A DNA stretch of 64,000 nt from Gonatopus flavifemur (GCA_018340375.1 JAFFJZ010000004.1:38166001-38230000); one strand, 5' to 3'; numbered from the stretch's first letter, positions 45,214 to 58,420 are shown. Notes: generated by a model from the sequence alone, not told the origin. A program made the numbers and translations.

Positions 45214-47262
45214 TCGGGGCTCACGAGAAGAATACACAACGTCACGGCACTGCGTTCACGCACCGCGTGATCATCCCACCACCACGCGTGCTACGTCTCT
45301 GCCCCCGCGGAAGTGTACGCCACGGAACTGCCATCACCGAGTGAAATTGAGCGCAAGCTTGGACGAGCCTGATATATAACACTGAAATTGAAGTGAGTGA
45401 AAAAAATTGCCAACATAAATTCAGCAAATCTGTTATCATATGAACAATATCACATAATATATGACGAAATATTCGATTCAAAGATCCGAAACGTTTCTAA
45501 GCAGTGCAACCACGTACATAGAAGATCCTTAGGATATTCCTATTATATGCATTTGATACAACTGGATATATCCAAAGTATCTTCATAATACGTTCACGCA
45601 AAACAACTTTCTATGAACGTGCCATGCAACGTATTCTGCTGGATCAAATGAAGATAACCAGATAGTATTCCAACAATATTTTACTAACACATTCGTGCTA
45701 TTTGGGTTCTGTTGTCACACTACGCCGTCAGTGTTTACAATTTTCTTTTTGCCGTGCAGGAAAATTGATGAATCTGCAAATAATTTAAGAATAAATTCAC
45801 AAATCGATGTTTTTGAACATACTGTTCTTTTTGGAAATGCACAAATATTTTTCACAGCATATACAATTATCAATTACTAAGATCATCCTCGCATGATGTT
45901 GACATTGAAATATCGAACTCATATTACCTTAGTATTAATGCTCCAAGTATTCATAAGTTTTAAAATATTGATGTCAAAAGGAATCGATCCTTGAACAACA
46001 TCGACTTTTTTTCATAGAAAAAAATATCTAAATTTCATGGATTTGCATAAAATATCGATAACATGTGATAAATTTCATTTATTCATTCATCCATCTAACG
46101 GATATATCCCTTCAGAACAAAAAAAAACATAATATTGCAAGAAATGATCAGAAACAACAATATTCACATCTCGAATGTACTTACAATTACATTATTCAGC
46201 CTAACTTTTTCAGGACTCTAGATAGGGAATTGAACAATTCAGTGGGTATGGAGTTTCACAAAGATTTTCTTCGCAGGTGTATGAATTCTGTTTCACCACC
46301 CTTGACCGACGTTGATTGTAATGAATGCATTAACATGCATCGAATCAAATTTGTTATAATTCGTATTAAAATATATTCTAGTATCAATTCTCAAAAATTG
46401 TCGCCAAGATAATTTTGAACAGGGAAATAAGGAACATTATGCATTTATTTTACTACAATTTACTTTTAACAATTCTCATGACCATTTCCTCTCAAGAAAT
46501 TGCATATCAAAGAATAAAAAACAGTCGAGTGAGTACATCGATTCAAGAGAATCGTCAAGCGGAAATAATAAATGTAATCGACATCCCCAAGTACTGATCG
46601 ATTTCTATTTTTTCCACGCAACATAAACCATAGAGAATTGCTGCGGTCCAAAGTACACCAACCTCCAAGAAATCTCAAATCGATTCCTTGCTTCTCGATC
46701 CATGTTGTAGACTTCTCCTACCAGATGAGGTCGATACAGGTGCAAATGCACACGGAAACACACACATACATGTACAGACGTACACATTCTTGTATACTAT
46801 GTGACGCACCGTGCAGTAAATTTTCTCTTTACACGATCGGCTTTCCAATGCTGCACGATCCTTCTGTGCGGTGTCACTACGAGAAAGCCTTGACCCTTTG
46901 ACACCATCTCAAAAGACATGCAGAAGATTAAGGACAACAACTACTAATAATAATGAAAGATGTTCTATGAAGGTCACGGTTGAGTGTGCGGAACTGTCTT
47001 GGAACAATTCACCTGTTGTGCCGATGGATTCAATATGATTGAACTGATAGATGGATCTGTTTAACTGAAGTTCTCAGTGCAGTTCTTTGAAAGGTGTAAC
47101 AAATAAAATGGCAATGGTACGTAGAGAAATGGAAATTCACGTTTCGTTATCATTTTATCGATTAATACATAGTCTATTTCTAATTGAATTTCTGATAAGC
47201 GGTGGGAAGTCAGTATTATTTTGATTTTATTTAGCCAGTTTTATTTTTGATTAGAATTTGAT
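45214..47262. other. No gene recognised
   Basis: A GC-richer patch at 45240-45360 and otherwise AT-rich sequence. Open frames are short and lack motifs. Confidence 0.4.
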
Positions 47263-47264
47263 TA

Positions 47265-48657
47265 CAGTAGCCTCTCGTTATAAGAGTATCCGTTATAAGC
47301 GTCGAAAAGATTAGTTCCGCATGACTGAGTTCGACGCTACCCCCACTCTTATGCTGTTTCGGGATTAAGAACTCACCTCTCGTTATAAGCGTCGGGAGAA
47401 AATTCATCATTTCGAAGTTGGACAAATGAAAATTTATGAAGGATGCAGTGAAGTAGACTGGATTAGCATAAGGTTTACGGCTTTAGAAATCAGTTCGAAT
47501 ATAATTCAATACCATTTTCACATATTATGTCCGTACGGACTGCTTTTGACTCATTCCTAGTTGTATGAATTTCTTATAATGGAAATCTTACAATCTCTGA
47601 AAAAAATTCAATGAATTGATGAATTTTTGATAATCTTGATATAATCAAATCAATTGAATCCACAAAGAACGATATCGATTCTCTCTAAATTACTTCCTAA
47701 CAGTTTGTTTTTTTTTCTAAACAATGCTACTCAGTTGTACAGAAAGTATGTGAATAGTCACATTCTACTTGTGATCTCAGAATTGACTCCGTGCTTTAGA
47801 ACAATTTTTCCTATAGATTTATATTTTTGCCACGAAGAATGTATCGTCGATACTCTGATAAAACCTCGTATCTTGATTTTTGACCGTATCGAGTTTCCAT
47901 CGGAAATATTATCAATACACGCTAAATACAAATATAATCAAGTTATATATGATCAAGTATGTTCAATCAACAATAATCGAAGGACACTTTGTTCATAAAA
48001 GTCTTGTTTATATGTGCATTAGCATGTACTGATCATTTTTCCGATGGGACCACCTATAACTGTTGGAAAACGAGATACGAGGTTCTTTCAGAATACCGAC
48101 GATATCTTTGGATTCCTTTCACTCATTAAGGAGTTACATGCGTTTCAGGGGCTGAAAAAAGGTAATTTTCTCGATTTTTTTTAGCGTACTACAAAAGAAA
48201 TTTCTATTCAGGTTTTTATTGCGTGTTATTAGGTCACTTTCGAACAACATATTCAAAAATGTTGATTGAAAAATATAATAAATTGGATTGATGGCAGCCG
48301 ATTTTCGGAGGTGCCTCGAAAAAAAGGTGTTTGCGGTAGTCAACATTACTTGCGATTGCTTCATTTTAAGAATAAAAATGAAATATTTTCTTCTAGTACT
48401 AGAGTAAAACTAGCTCGTGGACGAAGGATTTGAGACAAAAAATGAAAATTGAATTTTTGACAGTGGTTTAAACAAAGATTTCACTTTCTCACAAGTCGTT
48501 ATCTTCTGTCACGTACATACATACTAAATAAAATGAACTGACGCTTATAACGAGTGGTGCGGAGTCAACCTCGTTACGTAGAGGAGTGGGGACGTGTCCT
48601 CCCCCCTACTTTCTCCCCCTACACCCCCTAGGCGACTCTTATAATGAGAAGCTACTG
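47265..48657. mobile_element. pogo/Tigger-type non-autonomous element, copy B
   Basis: Same ends (CAGTAGCCTCTCGTTATAAG), TA flanks (47263-47264 and 48658-48659) and interior as 4322-5718, in the same orientation. The copies differ by scattered substitutions and small indels only (1397 versus 1393 bp). Confidence 0.8.
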
Positions 48658-48659
48658 TA

Positions 48660-50338
48660 CTATAAGTTTTTGTCATTCATAACATGACTTCGTTATTCAT
48701 GAATTGAATATGGTTCTTCTTTCAGAATAAATGAGTCAATACGCACTGCTATGATAAATGGGAAAATCACCGTAATTTCGAGGAAAAATATGCATACATG
48801 TTTATGTGCCCCAAAATTTCAACTGCTATAGAGACGCTGATGAAAATAACTAATAGTGGTTGATGATGCCGGCAAAGAACCTTAATATGAAAAACTCATA
48901 TCGAGGTCGGCTAAAATCCTTTGTGTTAGGGGATTCATCCAGTGGTGAACTGGGACTGTCTCTATCCTCTTTCAATCCACGAGAAACAAAAGATAGAAGC
49001 CCAGCGTCGTTGATCCCCTGGTGAAAATAAAGTGTCAACGAGGCAACGAAGTGATACGGATATTGAATGTACATCGAGAGGAATTTCGCGCATTTTGAAG
49101 TGTGAAATTACACTTTCTAACGTACGTCATATTTTCACCAGGGCTTGTTAGGCTTTAACAAAAACTCAGAATTACCACAAATCATTTGTATCCGGCTATC
49201 AATGAACTGGTTAAAATACAGAAATCTTTGATTCTTCTCTCGCAATGTTCCAGCGGATGTCTCATACAATTCTGAATGTACACTCAGAAATCACTCCAGT
49301 CATTCGTTAGGCCTTGCGAAGCCTGGGAAGCTCTTGTGATAACCTAGACAGTGACTAGAATGATTTCTATAAGGGCAGAGAAGAGTACTCATTTGTTAAT
49401 TAATATTGTAAGAGTATGGTGCTTCTAAGACACTTTATCAAAAGACTCGGAATCATATTGACTGTCATGGGGTTGTATAGTAAACTATCGTACATTCATA
49501 ATCCAAATTGACATAATCAAATATATCTCACAAGTACAGTAATGATACGTTAAGTTTCAGTGTACCATATTATGTGAGAGATCCCAAGTGACCCAAATAT
49601 ATGGACAGCGTTCAATGAATGTGCATAAAATATTTAATATGCTATGGAAATTTTCAAAACGTTTGATGAATATTCTGTGCTACTAGGAATACTCTCTTAA
49701 TTCAAAATTCCAAATAGTAGGAAATTATTATTCAGCAGTCCATAGTCACTAATTCAACTAGTTATAAGTATTCTACTGCAAATTAGCGAATTGCGACTAT
49801 ATAAATCAGTGAAACGCAAAGTTCATTGATTCGATTATTGGGAACGAATCCACTAATTCAATCAGTGTATCATCACTACCTTAACTACGGCCATGGAGAG
49901 AACACGAGCTCACTATGTGAGCATGTTTGTTTGCAACCAAGTTCTCGGAATTGGATTCATTGAAAAAATCGGAGAGTTTCATAGATAATTCTTCGAAATT
50001 TTATCTACGTTTCTGCAACACCCATGTTCTGAATTTTAGAAGATTTGTTTAAGAAAATCAAAAATCTGAATCTCGAAAATTTGACATTGCATAAACGTAG
50101 ATGAGATCTCGAAGAATTATTCTTGAGAATTTCACGTATTCTTATAAATTCAATTCCAAGTATTTTGTTACAGAAAAAACGTACTCCGGTAGTAACTCTC
50201 GTAACCATTTTAGGATTGCCAAAGATCCTTTAAGATGGAAGGAAATAGATTTGTATTATCATTCATCAATCATACACGTAATGAAAATTCACAAATCGAG
50301 GTTTGGGTTTCTTCATTAATTGTGTCATCATCTTTTCC
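48660..50338. other. No gene recognised
   Basis: AT-rich with one small MITE (49016-49143). Around 49288-49370 'cagaaatcactccagtca' is loosely mirrored by 'tgactagaatgatttct'. Confidence 0.4.
49016..49143. repeat. 128-bp MITE, CCCTGGTGAAAATA ends
   Basis: CCCTGGTGAAAATA at the left and its complement TATTTTCACCAGGG at the right. The terminal CCCTGGT is shared with FB1, FB2 and the elements at 11281 and 54384. Confidence 0.7.
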
Positions 50339-50339
50339 C

Positions 50340-50713
50340 AGATTTTGCATCACGATAATGCACCATCTCACAAGGCTTTCATTGTGAATCAATTTTTGGT
50401 CAAAAACTCAACAAAAATCATCGAACAGCAACCGTATTCACCTGATCTGGCTCCAGCCGACTTTTTTCTGTTTCCAAAACTCAAATTACCACTTCGCGGC
50501 ACCCGTTTTGAATCGATAGAAGATAATCAAGAGAATTCGCGGCGAGAACTGAAACCGATTCCGGAAAAAGCATATAAAAAATGTTTTGATGATTGGATTG
50601 TTCGTTGGCATAAATGTATCATTTCGGGAGGCGACTACTTTGAAGGCGATACAATAGATTTGGAAGAATAAAAAATATTTTGTAAGAATTCCCGGTACTT
50701 TTTTGACAGAATG
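50340..50713 (+). pseudogene. mariner 3' fragment
   Basis: The plus-strand frame opens with LHHDNAPSH (second catalytic Asp) and continues to SPDLAPADFFLFPKL (third Asp, DD34D spacing) and GDYFEGDTIDLEE, with stop TAA at 50669-50671. A terminus follows, 'ggtacttttttgacagaatg' (complement CATTCTGTCAAAAAAGTACC), familiar from other mariners. The 5' two-thirds of the element are absent. A different copy from the one at 26931, though of the same general type. Confidence 0.85.
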
Positions 50714-50804
50714 TCAAAAGAGAATATCATCTGAGAATATGCCAGTAGCAATATTTTATGAAGCAAAATGAATTTCCATACACCTGATCCAGGACTTGAT
50801 AGAA

Positions 50805-51075
50805 TTCACAATTCAAGATCGACAAAAAAGCCTCTACTACGACCTATTCACTTTCCATTTCAAAAGATTCTGAATCGATTAGTCTATACCCCACGGCAAC
50901 AAATTTTCAAAGTTTTTCCATCGATCTTCCTCAGCCCTTTGTAAAATTTCAAAACCAAGGTCGAAAAAAACCTCTCTCCCACGACCTACTGATTTTTTAT
51001 GTCAGAAGATTCTGAATCGGTTGTTCTTTATTTCACGGAAATGAATCCTTCGAACCCCCATCACGATGAATAGCA
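50805..51075. repeat. ~138-bp direct duplication
   Basis: 'Cgacaaaaaagcctct..acgacctat' and 'agattctgaatcga' near 50820-50890 recur near 50960-51030 with differences. Confidence 0.6.
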
Positions 51076-54000
51076 CTTTGAGAGTGGTGCCGTCATCTTG
51101 GAGATTTGCTGAAGTCATAGAAGCATTGACTCTCACTCGCCTTTTGAGAGAGAATTGTAGATTTTGTTGAGATTAACTTCATTTTTAATTGGATTTATAA
51201 GTAAGTCATAAGCTCGACTAACTTCAGCGATCAGTAGATTCCCTGTTACGTCTTGTTAATTCGTTTTCAATGATTTCTAAATTTTGTTTTCCTTTTCATT
51301 CTTCTTTTAGTGTCCGATAACCTTGAAGGGAAATGAATAATTTTGTGGAACTGATCCGTACAACCCAAGAACGGATCACCACCAGGTTAAATAATATCCG
51401 GGACAAACGGGTTCCCGACAACAAATGAAGTAGAAAAAATTCCACAAGAATCTTAAAATAAATAAAAAGAAATTAATTAATTTCAAAAAACCGCTCAAAT
51501 GGATTGAATGGAGAATTGGCTTTATCAATAGTAAATTGAATCTCGAGCCTGCCCTTCCATTTTGAAGTGCAGAGAAGATAGAAAAGTTTATAAGTGGAAC
51601 TATTCCAAATTTTGATTTTTCTCCACCTCCTTTATGCATTCCGTGTTCGGAACTCAATAGCAGATTCAATGCCCGTAAAGAATGTAGCCAAATCATAGAC
51701 TATTATTCACAGACGATAGACCAAACCTCACAAAGACGCAACTTGACGGGCGATAATTCAATTCAAATCTATTTCAGAAAATTGGAAAATTACTTCAAAA
51801 AACAATAAGAAAAAGGGGATGAAAACAACTCACTATGATGAAAATCTGTTGGTGCAGACCAAACCACACGGTCTAATGCACGAATCCAGAAAAATTCTGA
51901 GTGTCCGTGAAAAAACGGAAAACATTTTTGTTTTTCTTCCTAAGATCGTCTTTTCAGATCTCTCAAATTCTCCCATGTTCACGCTCAAGAGCTGAAGTAT
52001 GATGATTACGATACATGTAACCTTTAAATAACTATTTTGTGACATTAACCGAAGATAAAATTCTTAATAAAAATCTTTGTTTCAAGAATATATCAGTTTT
52101 CTTATGTCCATCACGATTCTCTACCCCAGTCTTTGTAAATTTTAACTGAATTGGGGAAATTTTGGACTGTGGGTCATAGGTCTCGAATCTATGGTCCATC
52201 TTCACGTATCGCGACTTTAGACGTGACACCATAGAGGAACTCAGCTAGCACAATTTTTTGGGGAAGAGTGCCTCAATTATTCTTTCGATCGTACGAGTCA
52301 CACTGTGAAAAGATCTGGAGTTTTCCGATACCCTGGAACTGGCAAATTTCTGTTCGTGACGAATTTTTCAGTTTACGTACAAGAAAATACCTGTGGTATC
52401 GGAAGTTTTCCGTATTTTACATGAAATTTCATGTTTTTTACTTCAATGTTCCAGTATAAATATGCGAATTTTCTAATATGTGTGCTGGAATTTTCATGGT
52501 TTGAATGTAATTTTTCAGTACAAATGTACAAGTTGATCGCTTCCAGTATGGTACTGGAAGTTGTCCGAATTTTTTTTCCTGCAGTGCACATCAAATATCG
52601 ATCAAATTCACATCAATTTTGAATGGAAACCGAAAAACAACTAACAACCAGGCTATGTCTCAAAGAGGAATTCGACTCTCCGTTAACAGTCCTTCATCCG
52701 GAACTGAAATAGAATTTCTGCACGAAATCCCACAGTGAAATAATCATGTAACTATATACCCAATGGAAAAGATCTCATAAAAACTAATACGTGGAATCTA
52801 TGAGACTTCGAGATTTCATATGAGTATTTGTTCATGGATTTCTGAGATTTTATGATACCGCTATGAGAATGAATGATGAAATTGGATTTTATGGAATTCT
52901 ATGAGCCATTGTGGCAAATTATATACATTCGTATGGAATGAAAATTTCCTACACGGGAAAAATTTTGTAGTAAAAATCATATATTTATATGGCAGCCGTA
53001 GGATATACTTTATTGTGGCGGAAAGAACCATGAGTGTGCGACAGATCACCACAACTCTCCTGGAATTCAGTATGCGGAGTAATAAGAAAATACAAGGTTA
53101 TAGTTCCTATCATCATAATTGAGTATATCCCACGGGAACGATACTGTGTTCAATAATCTCCAATATAAAATTTTCTGTGTGTATGAGATTTGGATGTGTT
53201 TTTGTCCAGGAATTTATTAGAATGTATCAGCACTTTTTCAATACGGTCCTCGGAATCTTGTACCAACGTACAAACATGCACGCTTGTGCGTACAACTATA
53301 ATTTTTCGTTCCCGTTCAACAACACATAAGACCAAAGGCTACACCTTATCCTACTTATTCGTCCGGAGAATGAAGTGATATGATGCAATATCTTATGATG
53401 CATGACTGAAAATCACGTAGTACGCATTAGCCCCTTTCCGGGCGAAAAAATCGACCATTCTCTGAGGTTTACTTTATGAGAAAATATTTGTGAAGTTCAA
53501 AAAGCAAATATGAACATATATAACATATATTTCTCTAGTTCTCAACATATTTTGATGCATGTTGTTGTGTGGTTTCTGTTCTTTGAAGTACATGAAATAA
53601 GGCCACTATGAACGGCAAAATGTCTCGCAGTATATTCATATGCACACCACCACGAGAGTTTACGTTTCTTACATAGTCGTGTATGCTATTGTATGTATCT
53701 TATTGTACGTATTTATTGTATGTATGTATTGGTAAAGGACGGGATCTCAAGGTCGGTCGCTACTCAACCCTTCTCTTCCTCTGTTTCATGGACCATAGAA
53801 GACAATACATCAAGTAAGATTAACGTTGGAGAAGTATTATGTACCTGTGAAAAGAACTTGTTATTGTATTGTTGGTATGCATATTTATTTGTAACAGCAC
53901 GAAGTGAGAGGATATGCTTTATTATTTTTTCTCAGAAATATTATGAGAGGCATGAGAATGTGTGATTATGATTATCAAGAATCACTTCCATCTTTTATTT

Positions 54001-54229
54001 GAGGGGGCGTAAGAAACATAGTGAATATCATCGAAGAACATCCCACATTTGACCAAAAACAAGATCTAAGTAGTGAAAGAGATGAGTCTACTCAATGAGT
54101 GTATTTATATAATAGTTCACCGTGATTGTGATTGGGGTGCCTGTTTAGAGAATACAAAATTTCATTCTCAAATTCTCATATATATATATAATAATATTTC
54201 AACTTGCGACGATGAGAATACATATCTCC

Positions 54230-54262
<33 letters not shown>

Positions 54263-54383
54263 CCACGAAGAATACCCCACATACCTGTCCAAGAAGCCGA
54301 TAGATTCCAATAAATTTCAATAGGTGCTGTTACAAGCCAGAATAATACGTCCCATGTGGAGAAAATGTCCAAAATTATATACA
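51076..54383. other. No gene; possible MITE and microsatellites
   Basis: A possible MITE spans about 52298-52587 (CACTGTGAAAAGA at the left, complement of CACTGCAGGAAAA at the right, 'cttccagta' words inside). 'Gtatgtat' repeats occur at 53690-53730. No supported coding region. Confidence 0.4.
54178..54264. repeat. AT/GT microsatellites
   Basis: 'Atatatatatata' near 54178-54192 and (AT)n followed directly by (GT)n at about 54230-54262. Confidence 0.9.
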
Positions 54384-54516
54384 CCCTGGTGAAAACGCGG
54401 ATACATTCGGATAAAAATTTGCAGATGGATACAAAAATAGGATTGAAACGGATAGAAAAATAATCCACTTTTTTTCGTTTCAATCCTATTCTTGTATCCG
54501 TCCGTTTTTACCAGGA
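54384..54516. repeat. 133-bp near-perfect hairpin MITE, CCCTGGTGAAAACG ends
   Basis: CCCTGGTGAAAACG at the left and the complement of TCCTGGTAAAAACG at the right. 'Atacaaaaataggattgaaac' pairs with 'gtttcaatcctattcttgtat', so most of the element is one stem. Confidence 0.8.
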
Positions 54517-54658
54517 CACGATTTGTATATAATTGTTTACGATTTGTATCCAATTTTTGTACAGTTGTATACATTTTTTGACATTTTTCCCACATAGCTT
54601 GTGAACATCGCGGAGAAACCAAGATACATTAGGAATTGTATTAGGATTATATATATTA

Positions 54659-55947
54659 GGAATTGGAATTAATTCGTAGCGTTTTTTTAATGAAAAAAAA
54701 TTATTTATTTCGAATGAAAATCAAAGAATACATTGATCAAAGTATTGTCCATCGCTTTCGACTACTTTCGACTACTTTCGACCATCTTTCGGGCAAGGAA
54801 TGAATACCGTATCGGAAGACCGCATCATCTTTGGATGCAATCCACGAATCGACCCATTTTTGGCAATCTTCGTGAGAAGTGAATTTTTGCTGAGACAAGC
54901 TGTGAGCCATCAAAAGGAACAAATGGTAATCAGATGACGCAATATCTGGAGAATACGGCAGGTGGGGTAGAACTTCCTATTTAAGTATTTTGAGGTATGT
55001 TTTCACCGGTTTGGCGACGTGCCGACGAGCATTGTCGTGCAGCAGAATGACTTTGTCGTGTCTTTTGGAGTATTCCGGTCGTTTTTCTTTCAATGCACGG
55101 CTTGAGCGTATCAATTGTAGTTGGTAACGATCCCCAGTTATGGTTTCATTCGGTTTCAACAGTCCATAATAAATCACACCCATCTGATCCCACCAAATAC
55201 AGAGCAGGAGCTTAGACCCATGGATATTTGGCTTTGCCACTGATTGTGATGGTTGGCCGGGCCTAACCCATGACTTTCTGCGTTTCGGATTGTCGTAATG
55301 GATCCATTTCTCATCGCTAGTGACAATTCTATGCAAGACACCTTTTCTTTTCTGCCGTTGAAGCAGCAGTTCACACGTCAAAAACGCCTCTCAATGTCCC
55401 TTGGTTTCAATCCATATGGGATCCAACGTCCTTCCTTCTGGATGATGCCCAAACTTTTCAGACGTTTTCCTACCGTTGATAAGTCAACTCTCAATGATGT
55501 CGACAATTCTTGAAGGGTTTGACATGAGTCTTCATTGCGCAACGTCTCTAAATCAGTATCTTCAAATTTTTATGGCCCGCCAGGTCGCTCCTTATCATCC
55601 AAGTCGAAATCACCAGCTTTGAAACGTACAAACCATTTTTGACACGTTTGTTCAGCTAGACCATGTTCACCATACACTTCCACTAAGATACGATGGGCTT
55701 CAGCAGCACTTCTGTCCATATTGAAGTAATGGAGTAAGATTTCCCGCAATAACACTTCTTCGGTATAAATTTTGACATGTTCAATAAGTTATGAAGTGTT
55801 GTTATTTATGATTCAAAAAAAGGTTATGTGAAACAAATGACGTCCAACAATAGCTATTCCACGGTGAATAGATTATTGTAGGTAACAACGGAATACTGTA
55901 CTACATACGTCAACTCTTGTATAACGCTACGAATTAATTCCAACACC
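54659..55947 (-). pseudogene. Full-length but mutated mariner
   Basis: 1289 bp with inverted ends 'ggtgttggaattaattcgta' (right, complemented) and 'ggaattggaattaattcgta' (left), TA on both sides. The minus strand encodes a mariner transposase: 'MDRSAAEAHRILVEVYGEHG' at the N-terminus, then TSDEKWIHYDNPKRRKSW (first Asp), LLHDNARRHVA (second) and YSPDIASSDYHLF (third, DD34D). Lesions seen are a one-base loss a few codons after the start (compare the intact copy at 60464), TAA near 55571, a frameshift near 55385 and TAG at 54977-54979 where Trp is expected. Inactive. Confidence 0.85.
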
Positions 55948-55949
55948 TA

Positions 55950-56328
55950 ATATATATCAAGAGACGCAGTAGCGTCTTGACGTCAAGTACATGAAAAAAC
56001 TTTGAAAAATAACGTGTAAGAGAAAAAGCAGAAGTCATGTGCTACCGTGTATGCATGCACGAAACCAAGGTTTCATATAGTCAAAAGATCTTCCACCCAT
56101 AATAACTCAACAAATAGTGTATATCTGGTAAGAATAAATATATTTTTCAATAATATAAATCGAGTGCACTGTGACGTTTCGTTTAGACCTGACGGGGTGA
56201 CATTGTTAATTGTCCCTAATTATAATAATTAGCCTCCAAGGAATGCCTCTTGCTCGTCGGAAGACCAAGGTTCGTTTTGAATGAGTTGGGGAACACGGGT
56301 CACAGATTATTCATTACACGAAAACGAG
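55950..56328. other. No gene recognised
   Basis: Nothing supportable. Confidence 0.4.
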
Positions 56329-56330
56329 AC

Positions 56331-56697
56331 CCCGGGAAAAAATGATCAGATCTGACCAGATCTAAATTTTGGTCAGATCTAAACAGATCTATTAAGATCT
56401 GAAAAACTGCGATTTTGGCTTGTGTTTGTCACAATATATGTGCAAAATCAAATTCATATACAGACAGATATCACAAAATATCTGACAATTGAACCAACAA
56501 TTGCTCATCAAGATTTAATCTAATATTCAATTCAGATCTAACGAGATCTACTCAGATCTAACCATATGTGCCAAGATCTGATCAAATCTACTGAGATCTG
56601 AACAGATCGAATCTGATCTTTTGAACCAGATCTGACCAAAAATCAGATTTACTCAGATCTATTTAGATCTGAATAGATCTAATGATTTTTTCCTGGG
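56331..56697. repeat. AGATCT-word palindromic element
   Basis: CCCGGGAAAAAATGATCAG at the left, complement of CCCAGGAAAAAATCATTAG at the right, AC on both sides. Inside, 'agatctgaccagatct'-type words occur well over fifteen times in both orientations, clustered towards the ends around an AT-rich middle. Confidence 0.75.
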
Positions 56698-56699
56698 AC

Positions 56700-57739
56700 G
56701 GGATGTAAATTTCAAACGAAGTATTCATTTCAATCACTCTGGACAACAGATTGAGCTGATCAAAGAATCTCGCGTAACATGAACAAAATCAAGCTTAAAA
56801 TAATTACAAAAGGACAGTCGAATTGGTGTTTGAACAATCTTGAAAGTTAAAGTAAGTAAGACTGAATCAAATTTCTTTGGCTACGTATCCGACGCTTTGA
56901 TTCCACAGTCCTATGACGTGTGCACACGCGATCACGACGTTATATTTCCGATTTGACGATGGATCCAACGGAAAGGTTATCATGAGGTGCGGTTCTAGCA
57001 GTCTGAGACGCGACGCGTAGCGTATTCAATCTTTTACTGGAAGTAGAACATCCGAAAACCGTGTTCCAAACTTCCAACCAATCGCGATGACACGATATCT
57101 AGGAAAATGCTAGTGATAAAGTAGCAGCCAGCGAGTCTAGGCGGGCGGATTGGCTCAGAGGGAGACCAACCCGATACAGATCCCTGGATCTTGAATTCTA
57201 AGTAGGGTGCGATTGCCCTGACCAATGAGGTGTACATCTATCCGAGATCTAAGGGATTCAGCCTATTCCAGGCCTTTCGGTTTGTGTTCTCAGTCGTGAG
57301 AGGGTGGCTACTATCCAACCCAGTTGGACTGAGCTTTGCCCCTAGTGACCAAAGAGTATTGTTGCCATCCTTGTCATGGAGTACCCTAACCAGCTTCGAC
57401 CCTCTGGCAACGGTTTTTTTCTTGTCGCCCACTCCCTTCCCTACACAAACCTATCTAGCGATCGTACACGACCGGACCTTCTGTCCTCCTATACGCAGTA
57501 GAGCAATTCTCTCACCTGGTTTGATCTGCTTCTGCTCTAAGCAGATTCGGATCTGGATAGAACAGTGCTGATTCTCGCTCCAGCACCTCCTTTCATTCCC
57601 TACTTGAGTTTTCTACTACCGTGAGCAACCCGTCTGCCACCTATCGGTTGCGCGACGAAACATTCTTGCTCGAGTATCGCACTCGAATCGATCGATACAT
57701 CTCTTGACTTCACTTCGCACATGCGCGGTGCGCGCAGAC
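56700..57739. other. GC-richer unidentified region
   Basis: From about 57100 to 57720 base composition is clearly richer in GC than the surroundings, with C/T-rich plus-strand stretches. Frames of 113 codons (plus) and 64 codons (minus) exist but match no family that I recognise and overlap each other. At 57721-57750 'gcgcggtgcgcgcagactatatacaagatgg' looks like a core promoter with a TATA-type element. Confidence 0.3.
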
Positions 57740-58420
57740 TATATACAAGATGGTTGACAAGTTTTTTTTATAACCTGTCAACTTTTCGCGTACGATTTAT
57801 CACTCCAGTTTTTCGCGAGGGTCGATTTGTGAATTATGTGCGGTATAGTGTTTTATTTGTGTTGTTAACCTCTCACGAGGTTATTGTCTCGCGGTATATT
57901 TTGTCAAACCACTCATCTGCGTGACTTCGTTTTTTGCAGGTGAATTTTACCATTTTCATAATTTTATTAATTTCTAATCTTAAGTCTAATCACATCTCAT
58001 TCTATTTAACAGGTAAAACTAGAGTTTCTCTGAGTGGTAAGCCTCTGTATGGTTCTTTCAACCTCTAGTTCCGCAATTTATTTTATAAGTCTCTTTGTTG
58101 CAGGTTACCGTCACTTGAATCAACAGGGTGGGGATGTTTCCCCTTTACAACAGGTATGCCACCCTAGCATTGAGCTGATAATTTTCCTGATCGACTTTCA
58201 TTCATAATTATTCTTGTTTTACAGGGACGATACCATCAAGAGAGTGAGACGAGGGAACACGAGAAGAGACAAGCCATCATAACGCGATGTCTCCAAGATA
58301 AGAGTTTATCGTTACAATTTCATAATATGTTTAAAAGTATATATATTAATTGTATTCAATTTGTTCCAGGTTGATTATTGGTATGGAAGAGTTCGTCACT
58401 GAACGTTAGGTGAGCTTGTC
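57740..58420 (+). ncRNA. Candidate spliced non-coding transcript
   Basis: A row of pyrimidine-rich tracts ending in CAG: 'tttttttgcag|gtgaa' (57939), 'tatttaacag|gtaaaa' (58013), 'ctttgttgcag|gttacc' (58105), 'ttgttttacag|ggacg' (58225) and 'ttgttccag|gttgat' (58371), with a donor 'caacag|gtatgcc' (58154). This would give small exons of about 50 and 140 bases, without a long open frame. The TATA-like sequence at 57740 is upstream. Several CAG|GT junctions also resemble recursive splice sites. Speculative without RNA data. Confidence 0.25.

Noticed and set aside
57230..57571. 113-codon open frame in GC-rich patch
   Set aside because: No family resemblance, and the opposite strand is equally open; low stop density follows from base composition.
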